A DNA stretch of 64,000 nucleotides from Bacillus sp. ZZV12-4809 (GTDB taxonomy: Bacteria > Bacillota > Bacilli > Bacillales > Cytobacillaceae), in the NCBI RefSeq assembly GCF_009849585.1, contig NZ_VCRN01000013.1:88529-152528 (forward strand), written 5' to 3'. The position numbers and the translations under genes are program-made. Under the pieces are notes generated by a model. That model made no database searches, was not told the DNA's origin, and worked only from the letters and a program-made list of their open reading frames with translations. Numbering within the stretch: the stretch's first letter is position 1; the number at the start of each line of letters is the position of its first letter. Shown here piece after piece: positions 1 through 9,802 of this stretch.

Positions 1-39
1 AATAAATGGAATATTTTGAAGAAGGGAGAATACCAAACC

Positions 40-1776
40 GTGACTTGGAATTCAAAGGCTGAAAAATGGCTTTCCCAAAAAAATTTAGATCCGGAATTAA
101 AGAACTTACTGTTGAATATGGACCAGCATAAATTAGAGGATTGCTTCTATAAGGATTTAGAATTTGGTACCGGAGGCATCAGGGGAGAATTGGGACCGGG
201 TACAAACAGAATGAATATATACACTGTCCGTAAGGCAGCAAAAGGCCTTGCCGATTATATTGAGAAAAAAGGAGAAACTGCCAAAAAACGCGGCATTGTG
301 ATCGCATATGATTGCCGCCGCCAATCAGCAGAGTTTGCAATGGAAGCTGCAAAGACAGCAGGCATGCAGGGGATAAAGGTATATCTTTTCCAGGAGCTGA
401 GACCCACACCTGAATTATCGTTTGCCGTCCGTCACTTAAATGCATCCGCAGGCATCATGATTACTGCGAGCCATAATCCGCCTGAATATAACGGCTTTAA
501 AGTATACGGGGAGGATGGGGGACAGATCATTCCTTCTGATGCTGAAAAGATTACGAGTTACATCAACAGGGTGGAAGATGAATTAACTGTTCAGGTGATG
601 AATGAAGAAGACCTGATTAGGAAGGGGCTTCTAACATTCATAGGGGAAGAAATCGATCATGCATACCTGGAAAGATTAAAAACGATACAAGTAGATCAAA
701 ACATTGCCAGAAAAGAAGGCACGAACTTAAAAATCGTCTTTTCACCTCTTCATGGAACAGCTGAAAAACTTGTTTGTGAAGGATTGAAAGCCTTTGGCTT
801 TCTTAACATCACACTCGTAACAGAGCAGGCTGAACCTGATCCTGATTTCAGTACAGTAGAATCGCCAAATCCTGAAGAGCATGCAGCCTTTAAAATGGCC
901 ATTCAATACGGAAAGAGAATGGATGCAGATATCTTAATGGCCACAGACCCGGATGCAGACAGATTGGGAGTGGCTGCAAAAAATGAAAACGGAGATTACG
1001 AGATATTATCAGGGAATCAGCTCGGGGCTATAATGCTTCATTACTTATTATCCCAAAAGGAGAAGCAGGGGAAACTTCCTAAAAATGGTGCGGTTATCAA
1101 AACAATCGTAACGTCAGATATTGGGAGAGCCATTGCAGAGGATTTTGGCCTAACAGTAATCGACACACTGACGGGGTTTAAATATATTGGCGAAAAAATC
1201 AAAGAGTTTGAAGGAAATAGAGAGTATCTATTTCAATTCGGGTACGAAGAAAGCTACGGGTATTTAATTGGCGATTTTGTGAGGGATAAAGATGCTGTAC
1301 AAGCTGCGGTGTTTGCTGCAGAAGTGGCGGCTTATTATAAATCAAAAGGCAAGACATTGTTTGATGCTTTGTATGACCTATATGCTCGTTACGGGTATTA
1401 CCAGGAGTCCCTTAAATCTCTAACTTTAAAAGGAAAAGAGGGCACAGAAAAAATCGCGCGCATTCTTAATGAGTTCAGAAAAAACCCGCCTGAAGAAATA
1501 GCTGGTGTTAAGGTTGCCACATTTGACGATTTTCAAATAAGTAAGAGACTTCAATTCCTGACAGGGCATGAAGAGTATATTAATCTGCCAAAATCCAATG
1601 TCATTAAATTTAGTCTGAAGGATAATTCCTGGATCTCCATTCGGCCTTCTGGCACTGAACCTAAAGTAAAATTTTACTTCTCTGCAAACAGTTATACTAA
1701 AGATATGAGTGAAAGAATATTAAAACAACTCGAATATAGTTTAATGCAAAAAGTAGAGGAGCTGTTAATCAATTGA
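40..1776 (+). CDS. pgcA: Phosphoglucomutase / phosphomannomutase
   Basis: This 578-residue protein belongs to the alpha-D-phosphohexomutase family and interconverts glucose-6-phosphate and glucose-1-phosphate in the cytosol. The catalytic serine loop [11 protein letters not shown] lies near residues 142-152. A metal-binding DPDADR loop, a sugar-binding GYEESYG motif and a C-terminal phosphate-binding RPSGTEPK motif follow in the usual order. An in-frame TTG at 16 is possible, but GTG at 40 has GGGAG about 11 bases upstream and is preferred. The stop overlaps the next start by four bases. Its product is the substrate of SpsI, encoded 4.7 kb downstream, so it plausibly feeds the rhamnose pathway as well as general cell-wall metabolism. 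PgcA of B. subtilis has a similar length. Confidence 0.9.
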   Translation: MTWNSKAEKWLSQKNLDPELKNLLLNMDQHKLEDCFYKDLEFGTGGIRGELGPGTNRMNIYTVRKAAKGLADYIEKKGETAKKRGIVIAYDCRRQSAEFAMEAAKTAGMQGIKVYLFQELRPTPELSFAVRHLNASAGIMITASHNPPEYNGFKVYGEDGGQIIPSDAEKITSYINRVEDELTVQVMNEEDLIRKGLLTFIGEEIDHAYLERLKTIQVDQNIARKEGTNLKIVFSPLHGTAEKLVCEGLKAFGFLNITLVTEQAEPDPDFSTVESPNPEEHAAFKMAIQYGKRMDADILMATDPDADRLGVAAKNENGDYEILSGNQLGAIMLHYLLSQKEKQGKLPKNGAVIKTIVTSDIGRAIAEDFGLTVIDTLTGFKYIGEKIKEFEGNREYLFQFGYEESYGYLIGDFVRDKDAVQAAVFAAEVAAYYKSKGKTLFDALYDLYARYGYYQESLKSLTLKGKEGTEKIARILNEFRKNPPEEIAGVKVATFDDFQISKRLQFLTGHEEYINLPKSNVIKFSLKDNSWISIRPSGTEPKVKFYFSANSYTKDMSERILKQLEYSLMQKVEELLIN

Positions 1777-2567
1777 ATTTAAGAGAAATAATTAAGAGAG
1801 GGAATTTTGATCTTCACATGCATACTACTGCATCAGATGGAGTACTTTCACCAGCTGAAATTGTGAAAATGGCGGTTTCCAAAGGGATCGAATCAATTGC
1901 TATCACTGATCATGATACGCTGCAGGGCATTAACGAGGCAGTAGAAACAGGAAAAAAATATGGATTGAATGTTATTTCTGGAATAGAATTAAGCACGAAA
2001 TACAAAGGGAAAAATATAGATATTCTTGGATATGGAATAGAGGAATCCAACCAATTGCAGGAAACGCTGCAGGAAATACGTGATCATCGTGAAAACCGGG
2101 CCCATCTAATCCTGAAGAAATTTGCTGAATTAGGAATAAATATCTCTGAAAAAGATATTAAACAGCATAGCGACGGTGACGTAATTGCACGGCCTCATAT
2201 AGCTAAAGCTGTTGTAGATAGAGGATATGCACAAAATGTCCAGGAGGTATTTGATCTTTATTTGGCTGATGGAAAACCATGTGCTGTGGACAAAATGGTA
2301 TTATCACCAGAGGAGGGAATTTCGTTAATTCACGAATCAGGTGGTTTGGCAGTCCTTGCACATCCGCTCCTAATTAGAGACGATACAATTGTTGAAGAAC
2401 TATTAAATCTTTCGCTGGATGGAATTGAAGTGTGGCACCGGAAGCATTCATTAGAAGATTCTAACCGTTATAAAACATTGGCCGAAAAATATAATAAAAT
2501 AATGACCGGCGGTTCTGACTATCACTTTGAAGAGCATGCTTTAGGAGAGTTTGGATATAAACCATAA
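1773..2567 (+). CDS. PHP-domain phosphoesterase
   Basis: This 264-residue protein is a stand-alone PHP-domain metal hydrolase. The metal-ligand motifs are visible in order: HMHTTASDG near residue 16, ITDHD near 45 and GIELS near 70. A later HP (LAHPLL, about 197) and a terminal GSDYH complete the site. Relatives act on 3',5'-nucleotide bisphosphates or as 5'-3' exonucleases (YciV/RNase AM type), and the substrate here cannot be read from sequence. The start is TTG, overlapping the pgcA stop, so the two genes are translationally coupled. An activity on 3'-phosphoadenosine 5'-phosphate, the by-product of sulfotransferases, would fit the neighbourhood, but that is inference. Confidence 0.8.
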   Translation: MNLREIIKRGNFDLHMHTTASDGVLSPAEIVKMAVSKGIESIAITDHDTLQGINEAVETGKKYGLNVISGIELSTKYKGKNIDILGYGIEESNQLQETLQEIRDHRENRAHLILKKFAELGINISEKDIKQHSDGDVIARPHIAKAVVDRGYAQNVQEVFDLYLADGKPCAVDKMVLSPEEGISLIHESGGLAVLAHPLLIRDDTIVEELLNLSLDGIEVWHRKHSLEDSNRYKTLAEKYNKIMTGGSDYHFEEHALGEFGYKP

Positions 2568-2600
2568 AAGGAGCTGTTCAGATTTTGAACAGCTCCTTTT
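2566..2600. terminator. Bidirectional terminator
   Basis: A perfect 15-bp inverted repeat (AAAAGGAGCTGTTCA and its complement) with a short loop separates the convergent PHP and sat genes. It carries A/T tails on both sides. Confidence 0.85.
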
Positions 2601-3738
2601 ATGATTGTTTTAAACCCTTAATTAATATATCAGCTACTTCAGGTCGAGTAAAATGCGGAGGAGGGGTGACCCCATTTCTCAACATTTCCCTTACCTTTGT
2701 ACCCGAGAGATGCAGATGGTCTTCCTTGCCATGCGGACAAGTTTTACATGAAGCCATATTCTCGCATTTTCTGCAAAAAAAGCTGTGTTCAAATGGCAGG
2801 ATAGTAATGCCCAGTTCATCTGCTTTGAATTGCGTAAAGATTCTTTGTGCGTCATATGTGCCATAATAATCTCCAACACCTGCATGGTCCCGGCCAACAA
2901 TAAAATGGGTACAGCCATAGTTTTTTCGGACGAGCGCATGGAAGATCGCTTCCTTTGGTCCTGCATATCTCATAGCAGCGGGAAAAACGGCTAAATACAC
3001 TCTATCACTTGGGTAATAACTCTTTAATAATGCTTCATAGCTTTGCATCCGAATATCGGCAGGTATATCATCTGATTTTGTTTCGCCTACTAAGGGGTTT
3101 AGGAACAATCCGTCCACGGTTTCAAGTGCTGTTTTTTGTATATACTCATGTGCGCGGTGAACAGGATTTCTTGTTTGGAACCCTACAACCGTTTCCCAGT
3201 TATTTTCATTAAATTGCTTTCGGGTTTCAAGTGGTGTTTTATGATATTGGGCAAAATGCGGGCTTTTTGGTGGTATCTTCGTTAATAAAATCGGTCCTGC
3301 CAAATATACTTTTGGACGTTCTAATAGTTTTTTTACTCCAGGATGGGCTGTTTCAAAGGTTTGGTAAACCAGGTGAGATTCAAGCATTTTATCTGGAATA
3401 TACTTCTGTTTAAGCTCCAATATTCCATAACATACGCCATTATAGTTCAGTTTTATTTTTTCCCCAATTATGAGACGGTCCGCTGACTCTTCAGTGACAG
3501 GAAGAGTAATAGGAATACTCCAAACGATACCATTTGATAACCTCATATGATGGAGCACAGACTCATAATCTTTTTGCTCAAGAAATCCAGTTAGAGGACT
3601 ATAAGCTCCATTCGCAATCAATTCAAGATCAGAGAGGGCTGTTGCATCTATATCCATTTCAGACTTAATACATGTAATATCATAATTTAAATCTATCCGG
3701 TTAACTAATTTTCCGCCATGGGGAATACTTAATGTCAT
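2599..3738 (-). CDS. sat: Sulfate adenylyltransferase (ATP sulfurylase)
   Basis: This 379-residue homo-oligomeric type ATP sulfurylase converts sulfate and ATP to adenosine 5'-phosphosulfate and pyrophosphate. The ATP-binding [10 protein letters not shown] motif lies near residue 187, [12 protein letters not shown] near 280, and a Cys-rich segment ([17 protein letters not shown]) near 320 as in the Bacillus enzymes. The start ATG overlaps the cysC stop by four bases, and AGGAGTGA precedes it. It is the last gene of a three-gene minus-strand operon (SLC13 transporter, cysC, sat). Unlike the classical assimilation operon there is no cysH or cysP here, which suggests that PAPS is the end product. 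Confidence 0.95.
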   Translation of the reverse strand: MTLSIPHGGKLVNRIDLNYDITCIKSEMDIDATALSDLELIANGAYSPLTGFLEQKDYESVLHHMRLSNGIVWSIPITLPVTEESADRLIIGEKIKLNYNGVCYGILELKQKYIPDKMLESHLVYQTFETAHPGVKKLLERPKVYLAGPILLTKIPPKSPHFAQYHKTPLETRKQFNENNWETVVGFQTRNPVHRAHEYIQKTALETVDGLFLNPLVGETKSDDIPADIRMQSYEALLKSYYPSDRVYLAVFPAAMRYAGPKEAIFHALVRKNYGCTHFIVGRDHAGVGDYYGTYDAQRIFTQFKADELGITILPFEHSFFCRKCENMASCKTCPHGKEDHLHLSGTKVREMLRNGVTPPPHFTRPEVADILIKGLKQS

Positions 3739-4358
3739 TTTTCTTCACTCCTTTTTAAAGGAAGTTTTTTATCAAGATATTTAAGAAGAGCAGTCACCGC
3801 TTCATCCACAGAAAGCTCGCTTGTATCAATCGTGATTTCCGGATTGATTGGCTCTTCATAGGGCTGATCGATCCCAGTAAATTGCTTAATCTCCCCCTTC
3901 CTTGCCTTTTTATAAAGGCCTTTTGGATCACGGTATTCACACTCTTGTATTGGACATTTTACATAAACTTCAATAAATTCATCAGCCCCAACTATATTTC
4001 TTGCGCTCTGTCGATCTTGTTCAAAAGGAGAAATTAGAGCAGCAAACACAACAATGCCTGCATCGACAAAAAGCTTTCCTACTTCGGCAGTTCTTCTGAT
4101 ATTTTCCTTTCGGTCATTTTCAGTAAAAGACAGGTTTTTATTAATGCCATGGCGAAGATTGTCTCCATCTAACAAATAAACGCTTATTCCTCTTTTAAAT
4201 AATTCATACTGGAGAGCATTGGCAATAGTTGATTTCCCAGATCCTGAAAGCCCAGTAAACCAAACCATGAAGCTTCTATGTCCTTGAAGCTTTTGTCTAT
4301 CTTCTTTTGTAATAACAGAATCATGCCAGACAATGTTTTTGTTTTCCTGGTTATCCAA
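3735..4358 (-). CDS. cysC: Adenylyl-sulfate kinase (APS kinase)
   Basis: This 207-residue protein phosphorylates APS to PAPS, the universal sulfonate donor. A P-loop GLSGSGKST lies near residue 36. [13 protein letters not shown] near 65, the ENIRR motif, and an [11 protein letters not shown] segment near 160 are all typical of the family. The start is TTG with AAAGGAG upstream. The gene begins 21 bases after the transporter stop and overlaps sat, so all three are probably one transcript. Retention of both sat and cysC beside four sulfotransferase genes is the main evidence that this locus supplies sulfotransfer rather than sulfite production. Confidence 0.95.
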   Translation of the reverse strand: MDNQENKNIVWHDSVITKEDRQKLQGHRSFMVWFTGLSGSGKSTIANALQYELFKRGISVYLLDGDNLRHGINKNLSFTENDRKENIRRTAEVGKLFVDAGIVVFAALISPFEQDRQSARNIVGADEFIEVYVKCPIQECEYRDPKGLYKKARKGEIKQFTGIDQPYEEPINPEITIDTSELSVDEAVTALLKYLDKKLPLKRSEEK

Positions 4359-4379
4359 TTTGTGATTCTCCTTTCCAAT

Positions 4380-6146
4380 TTAAAGCCATTTAAGAATTAT
4401 TAAAGAAATGGTGATGATCATGCAAATTAAGCTTAAAGGCAGCCCAACTTTTAAATAATCGGTAAACTTGTAGCCTCCTGGTCCATACACCAATAAGTTT
4501 GTTTGGTAGCCGATAGGTGTCAAAAAACTGCAGGATGCAGCAATAGCTGTAACCATAGCGAACATCATTGGATCTAAATCAAGCTGAGTGGAAATAGAGT
4601 AGCCAATAGGAAACATAAAGGCTGCAGTTGCGAGGTTATTTAAGATTTCTGTTAATACTAAAGTAATGATGTAAAATAGAATCAAAATTCCAATGACACC
4701 CAAACTGGACTGGAATAGGGTTAATAACTGAGCTGCTATTTTTGCCAGTCCAGTTGATTCAATTGCATTCCCAATCCCAATCGAGCTTCCCATTAGTATG
4801 AGCACATTCCAATTAATTGACTTAATAGCAGCAGATGCCGTTATAGTTTTAGAGATTATTAAAAATACAGATGCAATTAATGTTAGTTTATAGATTGACA
4901 GTAATTGCAGTGATGAACATATTAGAATGCCTGTAATGATGAACATCATGATGAATTTGTCTAGTGTTGATGGCTTCTTTTTATGAATGGAATTAGTAAG
5001 AAAATAAAAATCTTCGGAATCTGACCAGGACTCTGAAAAGTCATTCTTAGCAAGCAGCAATAAAGTGTCCCCAGGTTTAACTACTAAGTTGCCTATTCCT
5101 GTTGTAATCTTCGTTCCTCTTCTTTTTACCGCAACTATTACGGCATTATATTTGGATCGGAAGTAACTTTCCTTAATTTTTTTATTTATGAGAGGAGAAT
5201 TTCCCAATATTCCAACCTCGAACAGAGTTGTATTTTTACTATTTTCTGATGATGTATCTATAGGTGTATACCTGTCTAACCCAAGAAGATCATTGATTTT
5301 CATAAATTCACTTGGATTTCCTGAGAAAACTAGAATGTCACAGGCTTGAATGACATCCTCATTTGGATCGGGGATGATGGTTTTTCCTTTCCTGATAATC
5401 TCTATCAGAAACAAATTATTTAAGTTCCTGAGCATGGCTTCCTTAATAGTTTTTCCCACCAAGGAAGAATCGTCCCTCACTTTAAATTTAAATATAAACT
5501 CCTTCTTCCCATCTTCAAACATTTTTATGGAGTGGGCCCTCTCAGGCAATAGTCTGTGTCCTGCCAGAACAAAATAAAGGATGCCTGCCAGAACTAAGGG
5601 GATTCCAATAAAGGAAAAATCGAATAAATGAAAACCCTCGAGCCCTTTGTCCAATAAAAGACCCTGTACGACAAGGTTTGTTGATGTTCCTATTAATGTA
5701 ATTGTTCCTCCCAAAATGGCTGCATATGAGAGAGGGATGAGTAGTTTTGAAGGTTTTATATTGTGAGTAATCGCCCAATTCTGCACGGTTGGAATAAGCA
5801 TTGTAACAATTGGTGTGTTGTTCATAAATGCAGAAAGGGATGATACCGGTAACATCAATCGGATAATATTCTGAGGGATATTTTTATTTATTGTTAAAAT
5901 CCTTTTTATAAAATCATCGAGTATTCCGGTATTTGACACAGCGGCCCCTAAAATAAACAAAAAAGCTACGGTGTGTACTCCAGGGTTTGAGAATCCGGCT
6001 AAAGCTTCATTTGGTGTCAAAATCTCTGCTAAAATAAGAGATCCCAAAGCGAAAAACACTGTAAGCTCAGGCAATAGCCATTCCTTTATTAAAACAATAA
6101 ACATGCATGTTAAGATGAAGCAAAGAAAAATTGCCTCATGGTTCAT
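4380..6146 (-). CDS. SLC13/DASS-type permease with two TrkA-C domains, likely sulfate uptake
   Basis: The protein has 588 residues and about a dozen hydrophobic segments split into two halves. Between them lies a soluble insert (about residues 205-380) containing two TrkA-C-like folds, seen as the spaced pieces VRDDSSLVGKTIKEA and GILGNSPLINKKIKES. The helical hairpin motifs FMNNTPIVTML (about 107) and GTSTNLVVQG (about 154), and the second copy ILNNLATAAFM, are typical of divalent-anion/sodium symporters. Sulfate is inferred as substrate because the gene heads the cysC-sat operon. The start ATG has GGAGAG about seven bases upstream. Confidence 0.85.
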   Translation of the reverse strand: MNHEAIFLCFILTCMFIVLIKEWLLPELTVFFALGSLILAEILTPNEALAGFSNPGVHTVAFLFILGAAVSNTGILDDFIKRILTINKNIPQNIIRLMLPVSSLSAFMNNTPIVTMLIPTVQNWAITHNIKPSKLLIPLSYAAILGGTITLIGTSTNLVVQGLLLDKGLEGFHLFDFSFIGIPLVLAGILYFVLAGHRLLPERAHSIKMFEDGKKEFIFKFKVRDDSSLVGKTIKEAMLRNLNNLFLIEIIRKGKTIIPDPNEDVIQACDILVFSGNPSEFMKINDLLGLDRYTPIDTSSENSKNTTLFEVGILGNSPLINKKIKESYFRSKYNAVIVAVKRRGTKITTGIGNLVVKPGDTLLLLAKNDFSESWSDSEDFYFLTNSIHKKKPSTLDKFIMMFIITGILICSSLQLLSIYKLTLIASVFLIISKTITASAAIKSINWNVLILMGSSIGIGNAIESTGLAKIAAQLLTLFQSSLGVIGILILFYIITLVLTEILNNLATAAFMFPIGYSISTQLDLDPMMFAMVTAIAASCSFLTPIGYQTNLLVYGPGGYKFTDYLKVGLPLSLICMIITISLIILKWL

Positions 6147-6499
6147 AGGTGATCTCTCCAGACTGTTAGTAACTTTTTGTCTTTATCATGTTTATGTTCA
6201 TTTCGATGACTTGTACATAATATTTGCCTGTTTTTTATTATTTTGCATTATTAAAAAAATTCTTATCCAAGACTTGCATGGTGTTCGTATTGTAGAGCAT
6301 CGGATAAAATAGTCCTGCAGTAATTTAATGTTTAACATTCTCTTGATGTTCTAAGGCTTGGTCAAATTAATCATCTTTTAGGTTCATTATGAATTTTTGT
6401 TTCATTAAGATTGTATGAACATATAGTATAAAGAGTTTTAAATCAAAATAAAGCCGGTATTTTGTTACTTCAAATTGTAAAATTGAAAGGAGTTCTTGC
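6147..6499. other. Divergent intergenic region between the sulfate operon and spsI
   Basis: No gene was seen in these 353 bases. They should hold promoters for both flanking operons. CATATAGTA at 6420-6428 matches the sigma-K -10 consensus CATANNNTA upstream of spsI, but no AC is found 15-17 bases before it, so only half the promoter is supported. Confidence 0.4.
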
Positions 6500-7240
6500 A
6501 TGAAAGGAGTTATTCTTGCTGGCGGTTCAGGTACCCGGCTGAAGCCGTTAACTCAAATAATGAATAAACACCTATTGCCTGTAGGTCGTTCTCCAATGAT
6601 TTTTTGGCCAATACTAAAATTAAAGGAGGCTGGAATTAAAGAAATACTAATAGTTACAAATGACGAGCATCTTCATTCGTTCAAAAAAGTCTTGGGGAAT
6701 GGGGAGGAGTTCAATGTAAATCTAAAATTCCAAACACAGGTAAATGAGGGAGGCGGAATTGCTGATGCCCTTATGTGTGCTCAAAATTTTATAAACGAGG
6801 AAAAGTTTGTTGTTATACTTGGTGATAATGTCTTTGAAGATTCATTAAGTCCCTACGTAACAGCATTTATTGCTCAGGACTCAGGTGCAAGGGTTCTTCT
6901 GAAAGAAGTAAAAGATCCGACTAGATATGGTGTTCCTCAAATTGATAGAGAAGGCCAAAGGATTTTGTCTATTATAGAAAAACCTAGTAATCCTCCTTCA
7001 TCCTATTGTGTTACAGGGATATACATGTATGACAAAAGTGTATTTAATTATATAAATTCTATTAAACCATCAAATCGAAATGAGCTTGAAATCACTGATG
7101 TAAACAATTTATATATACAAAATGACCTGCTGCAATTTGATATTTTAAAAGGATGGTGGATTGATGCAGGTACACATGAATCTCTGTATCAAGCCAATCA
7201 ATATTCATTTCAAAGTTTTAAAAAGGGTGGGGACCAATGA
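6500..7240 (+). CDS. spsI: Glucose-1-phosphate thymidylyltransferase
   Basis: This 246-residue enzyme couples dTTP and glucose-1-phosphate into dTDP-glucose, the first step to dTDP-L-rhamnose. The nucleotide-binding motif GGSGTRLKPLT starts at residue 8, GDNVF lies near 109, and EKP in a PxxP-like segment near 158. The length and the spsI-J-K-L gene order match the end of the B. subtilis sps operon for spore-crust polysaccharide (lengths from memory). GAAAGGAG sits directly upstream of the ATG. The stop overlaps the next start. Confidence 0.93.
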   Translation: MKGVILAGGSGTRLKPLTQIMNKHLLPVGRSPMIFWPILKLKEAGIKEILIVTNDEHLHSFKKVLGNGEEFNVNLKFQTQVNEGGGIADALMCAQNFINEEKFVVILGDNVFEDSLSPYVTAFIAQDSGARVLLKEVKDPTRYGVPQIDREGQRILSIIEKPSNPPSSYCVTGIYMYDKSVFNYINSIKPSNRNELEITDVNNLYIQNDLLQFDILKGWWIDAGTHESLYQANQYSFQSFKKGGDQ

Positions 7241-8184
7241 GCAAACACCTATTAATTACAGGCGGTGCAGGGTTTATCGGTTCTAATTTTATATCCCATA
7301 TGCTTAATAACTCTAGCTATCACATTACAAACATCGATGCACTTACCTATGCTGGAAATTATGAAAATATAAAGCACTTGGAAAATTCAAATCGATACCG
7401 TTTTATTAAATGTGATATTAACAATGAAGCTGATCTCAAAGCAGTTTTTGATCAAAAATATGAGGCAATTATCAATTTTGCTGCTGAATCACATGTGGAC
7501 CGCAGTATTCAGGACGCAACTCCATTTATCCAAACAAACATCAAGGGAACATTCAACTTACTCCAATCTGTATTATCAGGAAAAGCAAATAAAATGATTC
7601 AAATTTCCACAGACGAAGTATATGGGTCCCTTAAGCCATCAGATTCACCATTTACTGAAGAAAATCCCCTAGTGCCCAATAATCCTTATTCAGCAAGCAA
7701 AGCTTCTGCAGATCTGCTCGTCAGATCTTATTTCAAAACACATCAGCTTCCACTCATCATAACACGTTGCAGCAATAACTTCGGACCAATGCAGCATACC
7801 GAAAAATTTATTCCAAAAACGATCTTTAATGCAATTCAAAATAAATCAATTCCTTTATATGGAGATGGCATGAATATTCGTGACTGGATTTATGTAACCG
7901 ATCATTGCCGTGCCGTTCAAATGGTTTTAGAAAAAGGTGTTCCAGGTCAAGTTTATAATATTGGCGGATCCGAGGAAAAAACCAATCGCGAAGTAATTGA
8001 AATTATTTTGAATTGTCTTGGTAAAAGTACAGATTTAATAGAAATGGTGGAAGATCGGCCAGGGCATGATAGAAGGTATGCAATGGATTCTTCTAAAATA
8101 ACAAGAGAATTGGGATGGATTCCTCTCTTCACTTTTACTGAAGGGATTCAAAAAACAATAGATTGGTATAAGCGCCAAAATTAA
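7237..8184 (+). CDS. spsJ: dTDP-glucose 4,6-dehydratase
   Basis: This 315-residue NAD-dependent extended short-chain dehydrogenase converts dTDP-glucose to dTDP-4-keto-6-deoxyglucose. The Rossmann glycine motif GGAGFIGSNF lies at residue 8. The catalytic TDEVYG and YSASKASAD (YxxxK) motifs lie near residues 126 and 151. It is shorter than typical RmlB (about 330-360) and agrees with the B. subtilis SpsJ length as I recall it. The ATG overlaps the spsI stop, which indicates translational coupling. Confidence 0.93.
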   Translation: MSKHLLITGGAGFIGSNFISHMLNNSSYHITNIDALTYAGNYENIKHLENSNRYRFIKCDINNEADLKAVFDQKYEAIINFAAESHVDRSIQDATPFIQTNIKGTFNLLQSVLSGKANKMIQISTDEVYGSLKPSDSPFTEENPLVPNNPYSASKASADLLVRSYFKTHQLPLIITRCSNNFGPMQHTEKFIPKTIFNAIQNKSIPLYGDGMNIRDWIYVTDHCRAVQMVLEKGVPGQVYNIGGSEEKTNREVIEIILNCLGKSTDLIEMVEDRPGHDRRYAMDSSKITRELGWIPLFTFTEGIQKTIDWYKRQN

Positions 8185-8200
8185 AAAGGCTGGTGGTGGT

Positions 8201-9043
8201 ATGAAGATTCTAATTACCGGAGCAGAAGGCCAATTGGGAAAACAACTGGTAAGGAAGTTATCGGAAACCCATTCAGTGATTCCTTATGGAAAAAAAGAAT
8301 TAGACATTACCAATAAAAAAGAAGCTGAAACAAAAATTAATCAAACAAAGCCAGAGATTATCATCCACGCTGCTGCTTATACAGCAGTGGATCATTGTGA
8401 AAAAAATCAAAAGAAGGCTTTTGAAGTGAATGGAATAGGTGCTGGCAATATTGCACAGGCAGCCAGTCGAGTTGGTGCCCGTATGTTCTATATTAGTTCA
8501 GATTATGTTTTTGATGGTAATAAGCAATTGCCTTATACGGAAGAAGAGGAAACAAATCCACAATCCATTTATGGCTTAAGCAAGTGGCTGGGAGAAAAGA
8601 TGGTACAGGATTATCATAATGGCACAATTATACGTACTTCTTGGCTTTACGGACATGACGGAAAGAATTTTGTAAAAACAATGATAGAGCTCGGTAAAAA
8701 AGGAAAGGAAATAAAGGTAGTTAATGATCAAATAGGATCTCCGACGTATGTAAATGACCTTGTTGAGACAATAGTACAGCTATTTGATAAAAAAAGTGGT
8801 ACGTATCATATTAGTAACTCAGGATCTTGCAGCTGGTTTGAGTTTGCAAGGGCCATATTTATGGAGGCTGGATTTAACCCTGAAACAATTCAGCCAATCA
8901 CTACAAAAGAATATGGTGCATTAGCACCTAGACCCTGCAGCTCCATTCTAGGACACACTGCATTATTAAAAGAGAATATACCTTCCCCTAGAAAGTGGGA
9001 GGATGCGTTAAAAGAATTTATACGGAAGGAGATTATTTTGTGA
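8201..9043 (+). CDS. spsK: dTDP-4-dehydrorhamnose reductase
   Basis: This 280-residue NAD(P)H-dependent reductase performs the last step to dTDP-L-rhamnose. GAEGQLGKQL at residue 7 is the cofactor loop, and YGLSKWLGE carries the YxxxK catalytic pair near residue 128. HISNSGSCSWFEFA near 202 is typical of RmlD. It starts 16 bases after spsJ and its stop overlaps the spsL start (GTGA). It is therefore the third gene of a four-gene unit. Confidence 0.93.
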   Translation: MKILITGAEGQLGKQLVRKLSETHSVIPYGKKELDITNKKEAETKINQTKPEIIIHAAAYTAVDHCEKNQKKAFEVNGIGAGNIAQAASRVGARMFYISSDYVFDGNKQLPYTEEEETNPQSIYGLSKWLGEKMVQDYHNGTIIRTSWLYGHDGKNFVKTMIELGKKGKEIKVVNDQIGSPTYVNDLVETIVQLFDKKSGTYHISNSGSCSWFEFARAIFMEAGFNPETIQPITTKEYGALAPRPCSSILGHTALLKENIPSPRKWEDALKEFIRKEIIL

Positions 9044-9498
9044 TAGAAGGAGTAAAGGTAAAAAAGCTGGTAAAGTATTGTGATGACCGGGGCTTCTTTT
9101 CAGAACTCGTACGGGATGATGAGCCTCATCTTTTATCCAAATTTGGCCAAGCATCATGGTCAATGAGTTATCCTGGTGTAATTAAAGCATTCCATTATCA
9201 CGAAAAGCAGGATGATTTGTGGTTTTTTCCTTCTGGGAATGCTCAAGTAGTGCTGTATGATCTTCGTAAGGACTCCAGTACTCATGGGAAAACGGATGTT
9301 TATTATATGGGTGAGGAAAATCCAATAATGCTGCTTATACCAAAAGGAGTTGCACATGGATATAGGGTTCTGGGTCAAAAACCTGCTACCATCATATATT
9401 TTACCACTGAATCCTACAATCCAAATGCACCAGACGAAAAACGATTAGCGTGGGATGACGCAGGCATTAATTTTAATTGGGAAACTAGTTTTAGATAG
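9040..9498 (+). CDS. spsL: dTDP-4-dehydrorhamnose 3,5-epimerase-type cupin
   Basis: This 152-residue cupin protein inverts C3 and C5 of dTDP-4-keto-6-deoxyglucose between the SpsJ and SpsK steps. FHYHEKQDDLWFF near residue 50 contains the catalytic-type histidine region, and PKGVAHGYRVLG lies near 100. A longer reading from 8995 overlaps spsK. GTG at 9040 has GGAAGGAG correctly spaced and gives a length close to B. subtilis SpsL. It is shorter than canonical RmlC (about 180), as expected for the SpsL branch. Confidence 0.9.
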   Translation: MIEGVKVKKLVKYCDDRGFFSELVRDDEPHLLSKFGQASWSMSYPGVIKAFHYHEKQDDLWFFPSGNAQVVLYDLRKDSSTHGKTDVYYMGEENPIMLLIPKGVAHGYRVLGQKPATIIYFTTESYNPNAPDEKRLAWDDAGINFNWETSFR

Positions 9499-9526
9499 TT
9501 CAAAATAAAAATTAAAATCGCCATTC

Positions 9527-9564
9527 AAAGAGCATTTGATGGATAGACGTCAAATGCTTTTTGA
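9527..9564 (+). terminator. Terminator after spsIJKL
   Basis: GCATTTGA and TCAAATGC form a stem around a ten-base loop, followed by TTTTTG. It closes the rhamnose operon 30 bases after spsL. The rest of 9499-9802 is AT-rich with no gene seen. Confidence 0.75.
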
Positions 9565-9802
9565 ACACTCATAAGATACTAACAAACAAATTTGACTAAA
9601 TATAGGAATTAAATTGCTTTCCTAATTGGTTAATAATAATTGTTATTACTTTTATACTAAGAAGATTATATTTTAAATCTAATCTATATTAATTATTAAT
9701 AATTAAAATTTTTAAGGTTCGTCCAATCACTATAAATCCTTTTGAATAGTCTGTATTAACGAAATAAGGAGGTTAATAAGGTGGTTTAAAGGAGGAGTGA
9801 TT

